A stretch of 6,007 bases of DNA. Origin: Bacillota bacterium. GTDB lineage: Bacteria > Armatimonadota > Hebobacteria > Hebobacterales > Hebobacteraceae. Positions within the stretch are counted from its first letter, which is position 1. Each line of letters begins with the position of its first letter. The stretch covers positions 1-6,007 of the forward strand of contig JAUVSA010000139.1 in assembly GCA_030597345.1 (NCBI GenBank). The letters run 5' to 3'. This document shows, in pieces, positions 5,905-6,007 of this stretch. Below the pieces are notes generated by a model. That model was not told the DNA's origin. It was given only the letters and a program-made list of their open reading frames with translations, and made no database searches. The position numbers and the translations under genes were made by a program.

Positions 5905-6007
5905 CTAACTGCCAGCGCGCTTCACTGTGCCTGCTGCGGCGCAGCCGATGTCCACAGGCCCCGCCTGTGGCAGCGGCGTCCCGTAGTAGTCGCGCGGCCC
6001 CATGTCC
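5905..6007 (-). CDS. C-terminal fragment, parallel beta-helix-type protein
   Basis: Only the last 33 codons and the TAG stop lie in the window; the gene runs off the right edge. They read DMGPRDYYGTPLPQAGPVDIG followed by a short tail, CAAAGTVKRAGS. The pattern RDYYGxPLPQxxxxDIG is the one commonly seen at the end of secreted right-handed parallel beta-helix proteins (polysaccharide lyases, pectinase-like and related), where it usually ends DIGAYE. Here it continues DIGC and the tail is short and basic. It precedes the hydrolase gene on the same strand with a 71-bp gap, which would fit a shared polysaccharide-degradation operon. The call rests on a short motif only, so the function is tentative. 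Confidence 0.55.
   Translation of the reverse strand, partial: DMGPRDYYGTPLPQAGPVDIGCAAAGTVKRAGS
5952..5970. repeat. 8-bp perfect hairpin in 3' end of the truncated gene
   Basis: CCACAGGC (5952-5959) and GCCTGTGG (5963-5970) are exact reverse complements around a 3-nt CCC loop. On the minus strand it encodes PQAGPVD, inside the conserved C-terminal motif. It could be another translated hairpin, or an mRNA structure near the 3' end. Its sequence is unlike copies A-D. Confidence 0.6.

Noticed and set aside
5042..5908. Long + strand open frame of 288 codons opposite the hydrolase
   Set aside because: It is antisense to a gene with clear catalytic motifs. Long antisense frames are expected in GC-rich DNA with biased third positions, and the translation shows no recognisable domain.
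1..6007. CRISPR array, tRNA/rRNA, insertion sequence or defence system
   Set aside because: The repeats seen are too few and wrongly spaced for CRISPR. No tRNA-like cloverleaf, transposase motif or terminal inverted repeats with target duplications were found by reading.

Overview
The window is GC-rich (about two-thirds G+C by eye) and densely coded, with strong third-position G/C in the real frames. It looks like a chromosomal piece of a free-living bacterium. An AMIN domain, a very long HEAT-repeat protein, an arabinofuranosidase-like glycoside hydrolase and a beta-helix-type C-terminus together suggest a lineage such as Armatimonadota, Planctomycetota or a similar soil/groundwater phylum. 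This placement is an inference from gene style; no taxonomic marker is present.

Layout, left to right. Positions 3-644 (+) hold the 3' part of an unrecognised Glu/Arg-rich protein gene that runs off the left edge and is unusually rich in short inverted repeats. Positions 645-715 form a short convergent gap with two back-to-back GC hairpins, a candidate shared terminator. Positions 716-4114 (-) encode a 1132-aa protein: signal/anchor segment, AMIN domain, Pro-rich linker, transmembrane helix, then about 850 residues of HEAT repeats. Positions 4115-4375 are non-coding and hold one large palindrome. Positions 4376-5833 (-) encode a 485-aa clan GH-A glycoside hydrolase, best described as alpha-L-arabinofuranosidase-like. 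Positions 5834-5904 are its leader, with a 20-bp tandem duplication. Positions 5905-6007 (-) are the last 33 codons of another protein whose tail resembles the end of parallel beta-helix proteins.

How the genes relate. The glycoside hydrolase and the truncated upstream gene are co-directional, 71 bp apart, and may be co-transcribed in a plant- or microbial-polysaccharide context. The AMIN-HEAT gene lies 261 bp downstream on the same strand and is probably a separate unit. It is predicted to place a cell-wall-type domain outside the membrane and a large protein-binding solenoid inside.

The most notable cross-cutting signal is a set of short GC-rich hairpin repeats with core GNCGA-AGS-TCGNC. 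They occur inside coding sequences, always in frame, at places that look tolerant of insertion: the left-hand protein, the Pro-rich linker of the AMIN-HEAT protein, and an extra 12-residue tandem insert in the hydrolase. No RNA gene, CRISPR array, insertion sequence or defence cassette was seen.
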